The notes beneath the pieces were generated by a model, which saw only the letters and a program-made list of their open reading frames with translations, was not told the DNA's origin and did not search any database. Both the position numbers and the translations under genes were made by a program. 64,000 nucleotides of DNA. Origin: Sphingopyxis sp. JAI128 (lineage in GTDB: Bacteria > Pseudomonadota > Alphaproteobacteria > Sphingomonadales > Sphingomonadaceae). Positions 17,389 through 26,408 of this stretch are shown here, in pieces. The first letter of the stretch is position 1; each line of letters starts with the position of its first letter. The stretch covers positions 434,001 through 498,000 of the forward strand of contig NZ_JACHDA010000002.1 in assembly GCF_014207235.1 (NCBI RefSeq). The letters run 5' to 3'.

Positions 17389-18948
17389 TCAATTGACCAT
17401 CCGCTCATAGCCTTCCCAATAGGGCGCACGCAGATCCTTGCGCAAGATCTTGCCGCTGGCATTGCGCGGCAGCGCTTCGATCACGTCGATGCTGCGCGGG
17501 CATTTGAAGGGGGCGATCCGCTCGCGCGCCCAGGCGATGATGTCGGCTTCCTCGACATTCGTGCCGGGCTTGGCGACGACGACCGCCTTCACCGTCTCGC
17601 CCCATTTCTGGTCGGGGATGCCGATCACCGCGACCTCCTGCACCGCGGGATGGCCGAAGATCGCGCTTTCGACCTCGGCAGGATAGACATTTTCGCCGCC
17701 GGTGATGATCATATCCTTCATCCGGTCGTGAATGAAGAGATAGCCGTCGGCGTCGAGATAGCCCGCGTCGCCAGTGCGAATCCAGCCGTCGTCGGTCATC
17801 GTCTTCGCGGTCGCGTCGGGAAGGTTCCAATAACCGAGCATATTGTTCGACGAGCGCGTCACCACCTCGCCCACCTCGCCCGTCGGGACCGGCTGCCCGT
17901 CGGGGCCGAGGATGACGATTTCGACTCCCGGCAACGCCTTGCCTGCCGAGCGCATGCGCGCATTGCCCTCCGGGTCGTGATCCTCGGGCGGCAGCATCGA
18001 GATGGTGCCGGTGGTCTCGGTCATCCCATAGGCCTGGATGAATTGCGCGCCAAAGACCCGGAGACACTGGCGCAGCAGATCGAGCGGGATCGGCGCAGCA
18101 CCATAGAGGATATATTTGAGCCGGCTGTAATCGACGCTGGCGCAGCGCGGGTGCATCAACAGCATCTGGAGCGCCGCGGGCACCATGAAGAAGCGCGTGA
18201 CGCCATGCTGCTCGACCGCGTCGAACACCCCGTCGGGGTTGAATTCGGCGAGCACCACGCCGGGAAGCCCGGCCGCTAGCGCCATGATGCCGAGCCCGGT
18301 GCCGCCGATATGCGCGCACGGCATCGCGACGAGGACCGCCTCGTCATCCTCCCATTTGGTATAGGGCATATCGAGCGTGCTCGAATGTTTGCGCAGCGCG
18401 AACAGGTTGCGGTTCGACAGAACGGCGCCCTTGGGATTTCCCGTCGTACCCGAGGTGTAGAGCTGGAGCACCGCATCGTTCGTCGCCGATGGCTCGAACG
18501 GCGTGCGCTCGGCACGATCGATCATCGCCCACGCATCGGCAGCACCGACGATCGCGGGCGCATTCTGGAGCTTGCCTGCAAGCTGGTCGGCCAGCCCCTC
18601 GAATCCGGGGCCCGCGAAAACCATCTTCGCCTGCGTATCGTTGACGATGAACGCCCACTCCGCGGGCGAAAGGCGCCAGCCGATCGGCGCCATCACGATC
18701 CCGGCGCGCGCCGCGCCATAGAAAAGCGTGAAATAGAGGTCGCTATTCTTGCCGATCCACGCGATCCGGTCGCCCTTTTCGAGCCCCGATGCGATCAGCG
18801 CCGAAGCGGCGCGCGCGGTGAGATCGTCGAGCTCGGCATAGCTGTAGACGCGATCCTCTTCGCGCAGCGCCACGCGGCCGGGGCGTTCGCCGGCCCAATG
18901 GGTCAGGAATTCGTCGAATGTAAACAGGTCCGAAACGTCGCGGGCCAT
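17389..18948 (-). CDS. Acyl-CoA synthetase (AMP-forming)
   Basis: A 519-residue ANL-superfamily ligase that activates a carboxylic acid via acyl-adenylate to acyl-CoA. Motifs in order are LQLYTSGTTGNPKGAVLSNRN (P-loop, residue ~163), IQAYGMTETTG, DGWIRTGDAGYLDADG, DRMKDMIITGGENVYPAEVE, and the catalytic Lys in NASGKILRKDLR at the C-terminus. It looks like a fatty/aryl acyl-CoA synthetase and may supply substrate to the thiolase operon at 9.6-13 kb, but the substrate is not readable. GAGGAGAGAGAGG precedes ATG 18948. Confidence 0.92.
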   Translation of the reverse strand: MARDVSDLFTFDEFLTHWAGERPGRVALREEDRVYSYAELDDLTARAASALIASGLEKGDRIAWIGKNSDLYFTLFYGAARAGIVMAPIGWRLSPAEWAFIVNDTQAKMVFAGPGFEGLADQLAGKLQNAPAIVGAADAWAMIDRAERTPFEPSATNDAVLQLYTSGTTGNPKGAVLSNRNLFALRKHSSTLDMPYTKWEDDEAVLVAMPCAHIGGTGLGIMALAAGLPGVVLAEFNPDGVFDAVEQHGVTRFFMVPAALQMLLMHPRCASVDYSRLKYILYGAAPIPLDLLRQCLRVFGAQFIQAYGMTETTGTISMLPPEDHDPEGNARMRSAGKALPGVEIVILGPDGQPVPTGEVGEVVTRSSNNMLGYWNLPDATAKTMTDDGWIRTGDAGYLDADGYLFIHDRMKDMIITGGENVYPAEVESAIFGHPAVQEVAVIGIPDQKWGETVKAVVVAKPGTNVEEADIIAWARERIAPFKCPRSIDVIEALPRNASGKILRKDLRAPYWEGYERMVN

Positions 18949-19049
18949 CGCCTCTCTCTCCTCGAATCGCGTCGTTTGCGCGCAATTGGAGGGAGGCTAG
19001 CGCCTCTACCCGCGAGGTAAAGCGCCGATCGCCGATCCTGTCAGGTCCG

Positions 19050-19667
19050 TCAGGTGCGGCGGAACAGCAGCATCAAATTGTTCGCCGGCATTGCGCGGCG
19101 CTCGGCAAAGGCAAGGCCGGCGTCCGCCGCCGCACCCTTGATCACGTGGGTATCGCGCAGCCCCCAGGCGGGATCGCGCGCGCGCAGGTTCGTATCGAAG
19201 GCAAGATTGCTCTCGGCGGTCGGCGTATCGGGTTCGATATAGGGGCCATAGAGGATCAGCGGCGCGCCCGCCGCGAGCAGCCGGGCCGCGCCGGCGAACA
19301 GGCCGAGCGTCGCCGCCCACGGGCTGATATGGACCATGTTGATGCAAAGGATCGCATCGGCACGATCGGCGGGCCAGCGTGCGGACGACGCATCGAGCGC
19401 GAGCGGCGGCGCAATATTCGCAAGACCCGCTTCGGCGCGATACGCGGCGATCGAGGTCAGGCCCGCTGGGTCGGGATCGCTCGGCTGCCAGTCCAGATGC
19501 GGGAAAGTGGCGGCGAAATGGACGACATGCTCGCCCGACCCGCTCGCTACCTCGAGCACCGTTCCGGTCGCGGGCAGCCAGTCGGCCAGCACGTCCGTAA
19601 TCGCATCGCGATTGCGCAGCGTCGCGGGGGCGTGGCGTTTGTCGGCTTCGCCGCCGTCGCCCGGCAT
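19050..19667 (-). CDS. DUF938 SAM-dependent methyltransferase-like protein
   Basis: A 205-residue DUF938 protein. RHAPATLRNRDAITDVLADWLP opens it. The SAM-binding motif I is VLEVASGSGEHVVHFA (~residue 38), followed by WQPSDPD and ILCINMVHISPW. Family function is unknown, though the fold is class I methyltransferase. I used ATG 19667. A GTG at 19685 would give six extra residues and overlap the upstream stop as GTGA, so it is a real alternative. It follows the ABA4-like gene directly. Confidence 0.85.
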   Translation of the reverse strand: MPGDGGEADKRHAPATLRNRDAITDVLADWLPATGTVLEVASGSGEHVVHFAATFPHLDWQPSDPDPAGLTSIAAYRAEAGLANIAPPLALDASSARWPADRADAILCINMVHISPWAATLGLFAGAARLLAAGAPLILYGPYIEPDTPTAESNLAFDTNLRARDPAWGLRDTHVIKGAAADAGLAFAERRAMPANNLMLLFRRT

Positions 19668-19681
19668 CCAGGGCTGCGGCG

Positions 19682-20128
19682 TCACGTTTTCGCCATCGCC
19701 CGCGCGCGCCGCTCGCGGACGATCAGCCACGCGAACAGGCCCGCCGGGCCGACCATCAGCGTCAGGAAGAGGAAGGGAAACTGGACAATACGGCCGAAGC
19801 CCTTCTGATCGGCGTCGCGGGCGATCCACATGCCGGTGAACAGGTCGAAGGCGAGATAATGCACCCATCCGAGCGTCGCTCCGCCGGGGCTGTCGAACAG
19901 TTTCATCACGCCTTTCAGCGTCGTGAAGTCGCCGCCGCCCGGCCCGCCGGGATCGATGCCGCCCGAAAGGAAGCCGACGACCAGCACCGTATAGGTGAAG
20001 CAGAGCAGGAACACCCCCGCATAGAGGATCGCCGCAAGGATGCGCGGGCTGCGCGGCAGGAAGGCAAGCGCAATCCACCCCGCAAAGGCCCAGTAATTGG
20101 CGAACAGAAACAGGCTATCCCAGCTCAT
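19682..20128 (-). CDS. ABA4-like (DUF4281) membrane protein
   Basis: A 148-residue integral membrane protein with about four helices: LFLFANYWAFAGWIALAFL, ILAAILYAGVFLLCFTYTVLVVGFL, a central GGGDFTTLKGVMKLFDSPGG loop, and FPFLFLTLMVGPAGLFAWLIV. It matches the ABA4-like family, named after a plant protein needed for neoxanthin synthesis. Sphingomonads are carotenoid producers, but a carotenoid role here is inference. GGAG lies six bases before ATG 20128. It is probably co-transcribed with the DUF938 gene. Confidence 0.8.
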   Translation of the reverse strand: MSWDSLFLFANYWAFAGWIALAFLPRSPRILAAILYAGVFLLCFTYTVLVVGFLSGGIDPGGPGGGDFTTLKGVMKLFDSPGGATLGWVHYLAFDLFTGMWIARDADQKGFGRIVQFPFLFLTLMVGPAGLFAWLIVRERRARAMAKT

Positions 20129-20165
20129 CTGACTCTCCCCCTTCAACGGCCATCCCGGCGACGGA

Positions 20166-21716
20166 CTATCGGGCACCTTCCCAGGCGAGCACCGGCTTGC
20201 GCGCCGCCAGCGTTTCGTCGAGCCGCGCGCGGGGCGCGAAGTGCGGTGCCGACTTGAGCGCCGGGTCGCCGTTCTTCGCGCGCAGCGCGATGCTGCGCAA
20301 TGCGCCGATGAACTGGTCGAGCACCGCCTTGCTCTCGGTCTCGGTCGGTTCGACGAGCATCGCGCCATGGACGACGAGCGGGAAATAGACCGTCATCGGA
20401 TGATAGCCCTCGTCGATCAGCCCCTTGGCGATGTCGAGCGTCGAGAAGCCTTCGGCGAGCCCCTTGTCGCTGAACAGCGCCTCGTGCATGCACGGGCCCG
20501 ACGCCGCGAAGGGCGCGTCGAGCACATCGGTCAGGCTGCGCAGCACATAATTGGCGTTGAGCACGGCATCCTCGGCGACCTGCTTCAGCCCGTCGGCACC
20601 GTGGCTGAGGATATAGGCCAGCGCGCGCGTGAACATGCCCATCTGGCCGTGGAAGGCGGTCATTCGGCCAAAGGTTTCGGGATGATCCTCGCCCGCGCTT
20701 TCCTCTTCGATCAGGCGGAACGCCTGTCCCTGCTGCGTCACGAAGGGCAATGGCGCAAAGGGCGCCAGCGCTTCGGACAAGACCACCGGACCCGAGCCGG
20801 GACCGCCGCCGCCGTGCGGCGTCGAAAAGGTCTTGTGCAGATTGATGTGCATCGCGTCGACGCCAAGATCGCCGGGGCGGACGCGGCCGACGATCGCGTT
20901 GAAGTTCGCGCCGTCGCAATAGACATAACCGCCCGCGGCATGCACGGCGTCCGAAATCGCCTTCATGTCGCGCTCGAACAGCCCGCAGGTATTGGGATTG
21001 GTGATCATCACACCGGCGACGTCGGGACCAAGGCGCGCCTTCAATGCTTCCAGATTGACGCGCCCCTCTTCGGTCGCCGGAATATCCTCGACGGTAAAGC
21101 CCGCGAAGGCCGCGGTGGCGGGGTTGGTGCCGTGCGCGCTTTCGGGGACGAGGATGACGCGGCGATCCTCGCCGCGCGCTTCGAGCGCCGCCTTGATGCA
21201 GAGAATCCCGCAAAGCTCGCCATGCGCGCCGGCCTTGGGCGACATCGCAACGCTGTGCATGCCGGTGAGCGTCACCAGCCATTCGGCCAGCTCGTGGATC
21301 ACCGCATAGGCCCCCTGCACCGTCTCCTGCGGCTGCAACGGATGCACGTCGGCAAAGCCGGGCATCCGCGCGACCTTTTCGTTGAGGCGCGGATTATGCT
21401 TCATCGTGCAGCTGCCGAGCGGAAAGAGGCCGAGGTCGATCGCATAATTCTGGCGCGACAGGCGGGTGTAGTGGCGCACGGTTTCGGATTCGCTGAGCCC
21501 CGGCAAACCGATGGGCTCGCTACGCATGAGCGAACCCAGGTCGGCGGCGGGCGCCGCTTCATCGAAATCGACGCCCGTCGTGCCCGTTCCGCCGATTTCG
21601 AAGATCAGCGGCTCCTCGAGCATCAGCGCGCGATTGCCGGTGAAGGTGACATTGTCGTCGGCGCCGCCCGCGACATTCATTTCGGGGCGCCAGCCGGCGC
21701 GATTGAGCGCGGTCAT
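20166..21716 (-). CDS. gcvPB: Glycine dehydrogenase (decarboxylating) subunit 2
   Basis: A 516-residue C-terminal half of P-protein, in the split two-gene form. With GcvPA it decarboxylates glycine and passes the aminomethyl group to lipoyl-GcvH. The PLP lysine is in [16 protein letters not shown] (K near residue 294). Other markers are [26 protein letters not shown] and [13 protein letters not shown]. The ATG overlaps the gcvPA stop as ATGA. It is the last gene of the gcv operon. Confidence 0.97.
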   Translation of the reverse strand: MTALNRAGWRPEMNVAGGADDNVTFTGNRALMLEEPLIFEIGGTGTTGVDFDEAAPAADLGSLMRSEPIGLPGLSESETVRHYTRLSRQNYAIDLGLFPLGSCTMKHNPRLNEKVARMPGFADVHPLQPQETVQGAYAVIHELAEWLVTLTGMHSVAMSPKAGAHGELCGILCIKAALEARGEDRRVILVPESAHGTNPATAAFAGFTVEDIPATEEGRVNLEALKARLGPDVAGVMITNPNTCGLFERDMKAISDAVHAAGGYVYCDGANFNAIVGRVRPGDLGVDAMHINLHKTFSTPHGGGGPGSGPVVLSEALAPFAPLPFVTQQGQAFRLIEEESAGEDHPETFGRMTAFHGQMGMFTRALAYILSHGADGLKQVAEDAVLNANYVLRSLTDVLDAPFAASGPCMHEALFSDKGLAEGFSTLDIAKGLIDEGYHPMTVYFPLVVHGAMLVEPTETESKAVLDQFIGALRSIALRAKNGDPALKSAPHFAPRARLDETLAARKPVLAWEGAR

Positions 21717-23071
21717 GCCAGCACCTCCTTCAGGGCCGTGGCAAAGGCGGCGATATTCCCTTCGGTCACGGTTTCGGTTACAGCAACGACCAAGCCGTTT
21801 TCGAGGCCAGTGTTGTCGGGATAAAGGCGGCCGAGCGACACGCCGCCGAGGATGTCCTTTTCGGCCAGCTTGTGCACCACGGGCCGCGCCGCGGTCGGAA
21901 GAAGCAGCGTGAATTCGTTGAAAAAGCGGTCGTTCAGCACCGAAACGCCGGGGATCTTCGCAAGTTCGGCGGCGGCGGCCTTCGCACGGCCATGATTGAT
22001 CGCGGCAAGCCGGCGCAGGCCCGCCTCGCCGAGCAACGTCATATGAATGCTGAAGGCCAGCGCGCAAAGACCTGAGTTCGTGCAGATATTGCTTGTCGCC
22101 TTTTCGCGGCGAATATGCTGCTCGCGGGTCGACAGCGTCAGCACGAAGCCGCGCTTGTCATTGGCGTCGACGGTTTCGCCGCAGAGGCGGCCGGGCATCT
22201 GGCGGACATATTTGGTCTTGCACGCAAAGAGGCCGACATACGGCCCGCCGAATTGCAGGCCGACGCCGAGCGACTGTCCTTCGCCCACGACGATGTCGGC
22301 GCCCATTTCGCCGGGCGACTTGATCAGGCCCAGCGCGACGGGTTCGGTGACGACCGCGATCAGCAGCGCGCCCGCCGTCTGACAGGCTTCGGCGAGCGTC
22401 GTCATGTCGTCGATACGCCCGAGGATGTCGGGATATTGGACGACGACGCAGCTCGTTTCCTTGTCGATGCTGGCCGCCAGCGCCGCCCAGTCGGTGCCGG
22501 CTTCGAGCGCCGGGTCGCCGTCGACGAGCACATCGCCGGTATATTTGGCCATCGTGCGCGCGACGCTGCGGTAATGCGGGTGGAGGCCGGTCGACAGCAG
22601 CGCCTTCGCGCGCTTGGTGACGCGCCGCGCCATGACGATTGCTTCCCAGCAGGCGGTCGAGCCATCGTACATCGACGCATTGGCGACGTCGGTTCCGAGC
22701 AGGCGCGCGACCTGCGACTGGAATTCGAACAGCATCTGCAGCGTGCCCTGCGCGATTTCGGGCTGGTACGGCGTATAGGCGGTCAGGAATTCGCCGCGCT
22801 GGATCAGATGATCGACACTCGCGGGCACATGGTGGCGATACGCCCCCGCGCCGAGGAAGAAGGGACCGTCGCCTGCCGCGCGATTCCGGCGCGACAGCGT
22901 CGCCATATGGCGTTCGACCGCCAGTTCGCTCGCCTGCATCGGCAGGCCTGCGATCGGACCGTCGAGGCGCGCTGCGGCGGGAACGTCGACGAACAGCTCG
23001 TCGATCGAAGACGCGCCGATGGTCGCGAGCATCGCCGCGCGGTCATCGGTCGTAAGGGGGAGATAACGCAT
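21713..23071 (-). CDS. gcvPA: Glycine dehydrogenase (decarboxylating) subunit 1
   Basis: A 452-residue N-terminal half of P-protein. Family features are [27 protein letters not shown] at the start, [47 protein letters not shown], and the late [18 protein letters not shown]. It forms a heterotetramer with GcvPB. A GGAG six bases before ATG 23071 overlaps the last codons of the glycosyltransferase-like gene, only three bases away, so the genes are tightly coupled. Confidence 0.97.
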   Translation of the reverse strand: MRYLPLTTDDRAAMLATIGASSIDELFVDVPAAARLDGPIAGLPMQASELAVERHMATLSRRNRAAGDGPFFLGAGAYRHHVPASVDHLIQRGEFLTAYTPYQPEIAQGTLQMLFEFQSQVARLLGTDVANASMYDGSTACWEAIVMARRVTKRAKALLSTGLHPHYRSVARTMAKYTGDVLVDGDPALEAGTDWAALAASIDKETSCVVVQYPDILGRIDDMTTLAEACQTAGALLIAVVTEPVALGLIKSPGEMGADIVVGEGQSLGVGLQFGGPYVGLFACKTKYVRQMPGRLCGETVDANDKRGFVLTLSTREQHIRREKATSNICTNSGLCALAFSIHMTLLGEAGLRRLAAINHGRAKAAAAELAKIPGVSVLNDRFFNEFTLLLPTAARPVVHKLAEKDILGGVSLGRLYPDNTGLENGLVVAVTETVTEGNIAAFATALKEVLA

Positions 23072-23074
23072 GAA

Positions 23075-23890
23075 CTACTCCGGAGAAGATTCGGGTTTTG
23101 CTGAAAAAAGCTGGGCCGTGTCGGCGAGAGCGCCCGCGAAAACCGCCGGCCCCGCGTGCGTCGTGCGCACCCATGGAGCAAGCCAGATACGAAATCCCGC
23201 GTCGCGGACGCGCTGGCAAAAGGCATAATCGTCGGACAGGAGCGCCTGCGTTTCGGGATCGACCAGCGGGCAGAAGAAAGCGGGTTCCAGATCGCCGATG
23301 CCGTGCGCCTGGCGTTCGGCTGGATCGGGGCGGTAGACAAGGTCCGGCATCGCGGCGCGCATGCCTTCCAGCACCTCCCGGCGGATCAGCATCATCGCGG
23401 TGCCGAGCCGCGACAGTTCGACCAGGTCGGTCATCTTGAAATTCTGGTCGGGATTCAGGAAGTGCAGCGCGAAATCGCCCGCGAAGCGGGCGAGGCCGGC
23501 GGGATCATCCTTTGCCAGCCCCAGTTCGACCGCGCGCGCGACATTGCGCCAGTTGATCATCCGTCGCGGATAGGCGCCGCCCAGAACGCCGCACTGCGGA
23601 TGCGCCTCCATCACGCGGATCAGCGAGAAGACATCGTCCGCCGAAAAATCGATATCGGCGTCGATGAACAGCATATGCGTGCAGTCGCTCGCGAGGAACA
23701 TCGCGGTCAGCGTGTTGCGCGCGCGCGTGATCGACGGCTGGTACAGGATGAATTCGAACCGGACCGTCATGCCTGCCGCCTGTGCGCGCAGCGCAAGGCC
23801 GAGCGCGGCGCGGACATAGGTGCCCTGCGCGCCCTCATAGATCGGCGTCGCCACCATCAGGCGGCAATTGGCGAGTGCGGCGTCGGTCAT
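23075..23890 (-). CDS. Glycosyltransferase-like (GT-A fold) protein inside the gcv operon
   Basis: A 271-residue soluble protein. The start LMVATPIYEGAQGTYVRAALGLAL, the ITRARNTLTAMFLASDCTHMLFIDADIDFSADD segment with D77-x-D79, and GVLGGAYPRRMI fit a GT-A nucleotide-sugar-binding fold. The C-terminal half (LLSDDYAFCQRVRDAGFRIWLAPWVRTTH) matches the acceptor-side Asp and His of family-2 like enzymes. Acceptor and donor are unknown. It lies between gcvH and gcvPA and is clearly co-transcribed. No glycan genes are nearby, so its link to glycine metabolism is unexplained. Confidence 0.72.
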   Translation of the reverse strand: MTDAALANCRLMVATPIYEGAQGTYVRAALGLALRAQAAGMTVRFEFILYQPSITRARNTLTAMFLASDCTHMLFIDADIDFSADDVFSLIRVMEAHPQCGVLGGAYPRRMINWRNVARAVELGLAKDDPAGLARFAGDFALHFLNPDQNFKMTDLVELSRLGTAMMLIRREVLEGMRAAMPDLVYRPDPAERQAHGIGDLEPAFFCPLVDPETQALLSDDYAFCQRVRDAGFRIWLAPWVRTTHAGPAVFAGALADTAQLFSAKPESSPE

Positions 23891-23945
23891 CTTGTCCCTT
23901 CCCCTCCCCGCCCCGGTGCGGGGCGATCGGTTGCGGGTCCCGGCC

Positions 23946-24317
23946 CTACAGGGCGTCGCAGAAGGCCTTGTACGCGGCAGCGTCCATCAGGCCGTCGAGC
24001 TGGCTCTTGTCGCCAAGCGTCATGCGGAAGAACCAGCCTTCGCCTTCGGGATCCGAATTGACGAGCGCGGGATCTTCTTCGAGCTGGCCATTGCCTTCGG
24101 TCACGGTGCCGTCGACCGGCGCATATACGTCGCTGGCCGCCTTGACCGATTCGACCACCGCCGCGTCGCCACCCTGCGTCAGTTCGGCGCCGGTATCGGG
24201 AACTTCGACGAACACGATATCGCCAAGCTGCCCCTGCGCGAAGTCGGTGATACCGACCGTCGCAACGTCGCCATCGACGTCGATCCACTCATGCTCTTCG
24301 GTAAAATAACGCGGCAT
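23946..24317 (-). CDS. gcvH: Glycine cleavage system H protein
   Basis: A 123-residue lipoyl carrier that shuttles the aminomethyl intermediate between P, T and L proteins. The lipoylation site is K59 in [15 protein letters not shown], and the N-terminus [22 protein letters not shown] is standard. It starts four bases after gcvT. A GC-rich hairpin (CGCCCCG/CGGGGCG on the minus strand, around 23909-23925) lies between it and the glycosyltransferase-like gene, possibly setting relative transcript levels. Confidence 0.97.
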   Translation of the reverse strand: MPRYFTEEHEWIDVDGDVATVGITDFAQGQLGDIVFVEVPDTGAELTQGGDAAVVESVKAASDVYAPVDGTVTEGNGQLEEDPALVNSDPEGEGWFFRMTLGDKSQLDGLMDAAAYKAFCDAL

Positions 24318-24320
24318 CGG

Positions 24321-25445
24321 TCAACCTCCTGTTTTACGAACATATCGATGCGGGACGAACGGCATGGCCGTGACGGTGCAATGGACAAGCTTGCCGCGCA
24401 CCTCCGCTGCGATCGCGGTGCCGGGGACGGCGTGGTCGCGCGGCACATAACCCATGGCGATCGGCGCGCCGACGCTGGGGGCAAAGCCGCCCGACGTCAC
24501 GACGCCGATCTCGTCCTCGCCGTCGAACAGCTTGGCGCCCTCGCGCACGGGCAGTTTGCCGTCGACGAGCAGGCCGACGCGTTTGCGGGGTGGGCCGTCT
24601 TCGAGATGGCCGAGAATACGCGCGGCGCCGGGGAAATTCTCTTCTTCGCGGCGGCGTTTGCTGACCGCAAAGCCGAGGTCGGCTTCGGCGGGGTCGATCG
24701 CCGGGTTGAGGTCGTGGCCATAGAGCGGCAAGCCGGCTTCGAGGCGAAGCGAGTCGCGGGCGCCGAGGCCAATAGGCTTCACCTCTTCCATCGCGCAAAG
24801 TGCATCGGCAAAGGCTTCAAGCGCCTCGTTCGGCGCCGAAATCTCGAAGCCATCCTCGCCGGTATAGCCCGAGCGGCTGAGCGCGATCGCGTGGCCGTTC
24901 CACGACGCACGCGCCGCCTGCATGAACACCAGATTTGCCGCCTCGGGCACCAGCCGCGCGAGCGCGTCGACCGCCTTCGGCCCCTGCAATGCGAGCAGGC
25001 CGTAATCCTCATTATGATTGAGCGTGATGTCGTCGGGCAGGTTTTCGCGAAGATGGCCGATGTCTTCCCATTTCACCGCGCCGTTGACGACGATGCCATA
25101 TTGGTCGCCTTCGTTGGTGATCATCAGGTCGTCGAGGATGCCGCCGTCGTCACCCAGGAGCAGCGAATAGCGCATGCGGCCGGGTTTCAATGCCGAGATA
25201 TCGCCCGGAACGAGCGTTTCGAGCGCTTCGGCTACCTTGTCACCCGACAGCGAAAGCTGGCCCATATGGCTGACGTCGAACAGGCCGGCGCTTTCGCGCG
25301 TCCAGAGATGTTCGGCCATGATGCCTTCATACTGGATCGGCATCCAGTATCCGGCGAATTCGACCATGCGGCCGCCGTTGGCGCGGTGCCAGGCGTCGAG
25401 CGGCAGGGCCGCCGTTTCGATCGGAACTTCGTCATCTTCGCGCAT
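24321..25445 (-). CDS. gcvT: Glycine cleavage system T protein (aminomethyltransferase)
   Basis: A 374-residue T-protein that transfers the methylene group to tetrahydrofolate and releases ammonia. Markers are MVEFAGYWMPIQY, RESAGLFDVSHMGQL, LSRSGYTGEDGFEI, LGARDSLRLEAGLPLYGHDL and GFAPSVGAPIAMGYV. ATG 25445 has GGGAG eight bases upstream. The longer in-frame extension to 25544 overlaps the riboswitch and is rejected. First gene of the gcv operon. Confidence 0.96.
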   Translation of the reverse strand: MREDDEVPIETAALPLDAWHRANGGRMVEFAGYWMPIQYEGIMAEHLWTRESAGLFDVSHMGQLSLSGDKVAEALETLVPGDISALKPGRMRYSLLLGDDGGILDDLMITNEGDQYGIVVNGAVKWEDIGHLRENLPDDITLNHNEDYGLLALQGPKAVDALARLVPEAANLVFMQAARASWNGHAIALSRSGYTGEDGFEISAPNEALEAFADALCAMEEVKPIGLGARDSLRLEAGLPLYGHDLNPAIDPAEADLGFAVSKRRREEENFPGAARILGHLEDGPPRKRVGLLVDGKLPVREGAKLFDGEDEIGVVTSGGFAPSVGAPIAMGYVPRDHAVPGTAIAAEVRGKLVHCTVTAMPFVPHRYVRKTGG

Positions 25446-25509
25446 ATCGCACACTCCCGTCATTGTTGACACGGCAAGGCGCGGCCCGGTGCCGCGCTGT
25501 CGCCATGCC

Positions 25510-25705
25510 CCCTCTGTCACGGGAACCTGAGAGTTTTCCTCCATATCTCATGGAGTTACCCCTTCGGTGGCTCCGCCAGAAACGGCCGGAGCGCTTTCCA
25601 GAGTGTCCGTTCCAGCCTGCGCGGTCCGCTTGACCTGAGAGTTTCCGGGGCGGTTGCTCCTTCGGTGGCGGGGTTGCCCCCGCGCTCTCCCGCGCGGCCG
25701 GTCGA
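25510..25705 (-). promoter_or_regulatory. Tandem glycine riboswitch upstream of gcvT
   Basis: Read on the minus strand there are two consecutive glycine aptamers. Each carries the conserved CACCGAAGG segment (within about 25568 and 25667) and the downstream GGAAACTCTCAGG or GAAAACTCTCAGG segment. The two are joined by a short linker near 25610-25625, the classic cooperative tandem form. A GC-rich hairpin (GCGCGGC/GCCGCGC, 25479-25497) lies between aptamer II and the gcvT ribosome site. It has no T-run, so control may be translational or anti-termination like. High glycine is expected to turn the operon on. Confidence 0.95.
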
Positions 25706-25760
25706 ATCTCTTGCGAGGCCCGACAGACGCTGCGAGCCTTGGCGCTGCCCCCCGACGGAG

Positions 25761-26408
25761 TCAATCGGCGAGCGCGCGGATATCGTCGTTTTCGTGGATA
25801 TGCACGCCCAAGCCACCCTGCCCCGCGAGCCGGACGATCGCGGCGGCGACGCGGTCGCCCGAAATCGAACGGTAGCGGCGGAAGCGGCCGTGGAGCAAAG
25901 CGTCGGTGAACGGCGCGGCGACGGTGGCGAGCCCCTCGCCCAGCCGCTGCGGCCCCGGACGGTCGCCGCGCAGCAGGCCGGGGCGGATCAGGTCGAGCCG
26001 GTCGAAGCCGAGCGCAATGAGGTCGTCCTCGGTCTCGCCCTTGGTGCGCAGATAGAAATTGCCGCTCTTCGCCGCCGCGCCGACCGAACTGACCGCGATC
26101 ATATGCGGCGCCCCGCCAGCGCGCGCGGCTCGCGCGCCCGCAAGGACAAGATCGTGATCGACCGCACGAAAGGCGGCCTGCGACCCCGCCTGGCGGATCG
26201 TGGTGCCGAGGCAGGAAATGAGGACCGCGGGCTTTTCGGCTGCAATGATATCGCCCCAGCGTTCGGACGGCGCGACCAGCGCCTTGTGATACGGTGCGAG
26301 CCCTTCGACCTCGCGGCGTGCGAGGACGGTGACGGGAGCCGATCCGAAACGGGCGATCACCGCGCGGCCGACCATCCCGGTCGCGCCGACGATCAGCGCG
26401 TCAGGCAT
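25761..26408 (-). CDS. NAD(P)-binding oxidoreductase (NAD(P)H-like epimerase family)
   Basis: A 215-residue Rossmann protein: ALIVGATGMVGRAVIARF at the start, SCLGTTIRQAGSQAAFRAVDHDLV in the middle, and HMIAVSSVGAAAKSGNFYLRTKGETEDDL. This is the atypical-SDR pattern of NAD(P)-binding proteins related to oxidoreductase HTATIP2. The substrate is unknown. ATG 26408 overlaps the dgt stop by eight bases, making it the last gene of the dcw-linked run. Its stop lies about 55 bases before the riboswitch. Confidence 0.75.
   Translation of the reverse strand: MPDALIVGATGMVGRAVIARFGSAPVTVLARREVEGLAPYHKALVAPSERWGDIIAAEKPAVLISCLGTTIRQAGSQAAFRAVDHDLVLAGARAARAGGAPHMIAVSSVGAAAKSGNFYLRTKGETEDDLIALGFDRLDLIRPGLLRGDRPGPQRLGEGLATVAAPFTDALLHGRFRRYRSISGDRVAAAIVRLAGQGGLGVHIHENDDIRALAD

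Noticed and set aside
20130..22067. Longer gcvPB frame starting in gcvPA
   Set aside because: The first ~117 residues are a shadow of gcvPA; the family N-terminus and ATGA overlap place the start at 21716.
25446..25544. N-terminal extension of gcvT
   Set aside because: It runs through the riboswitch and has no ribosome site; ATG 25445 has GGGAG and the family N-terminus.
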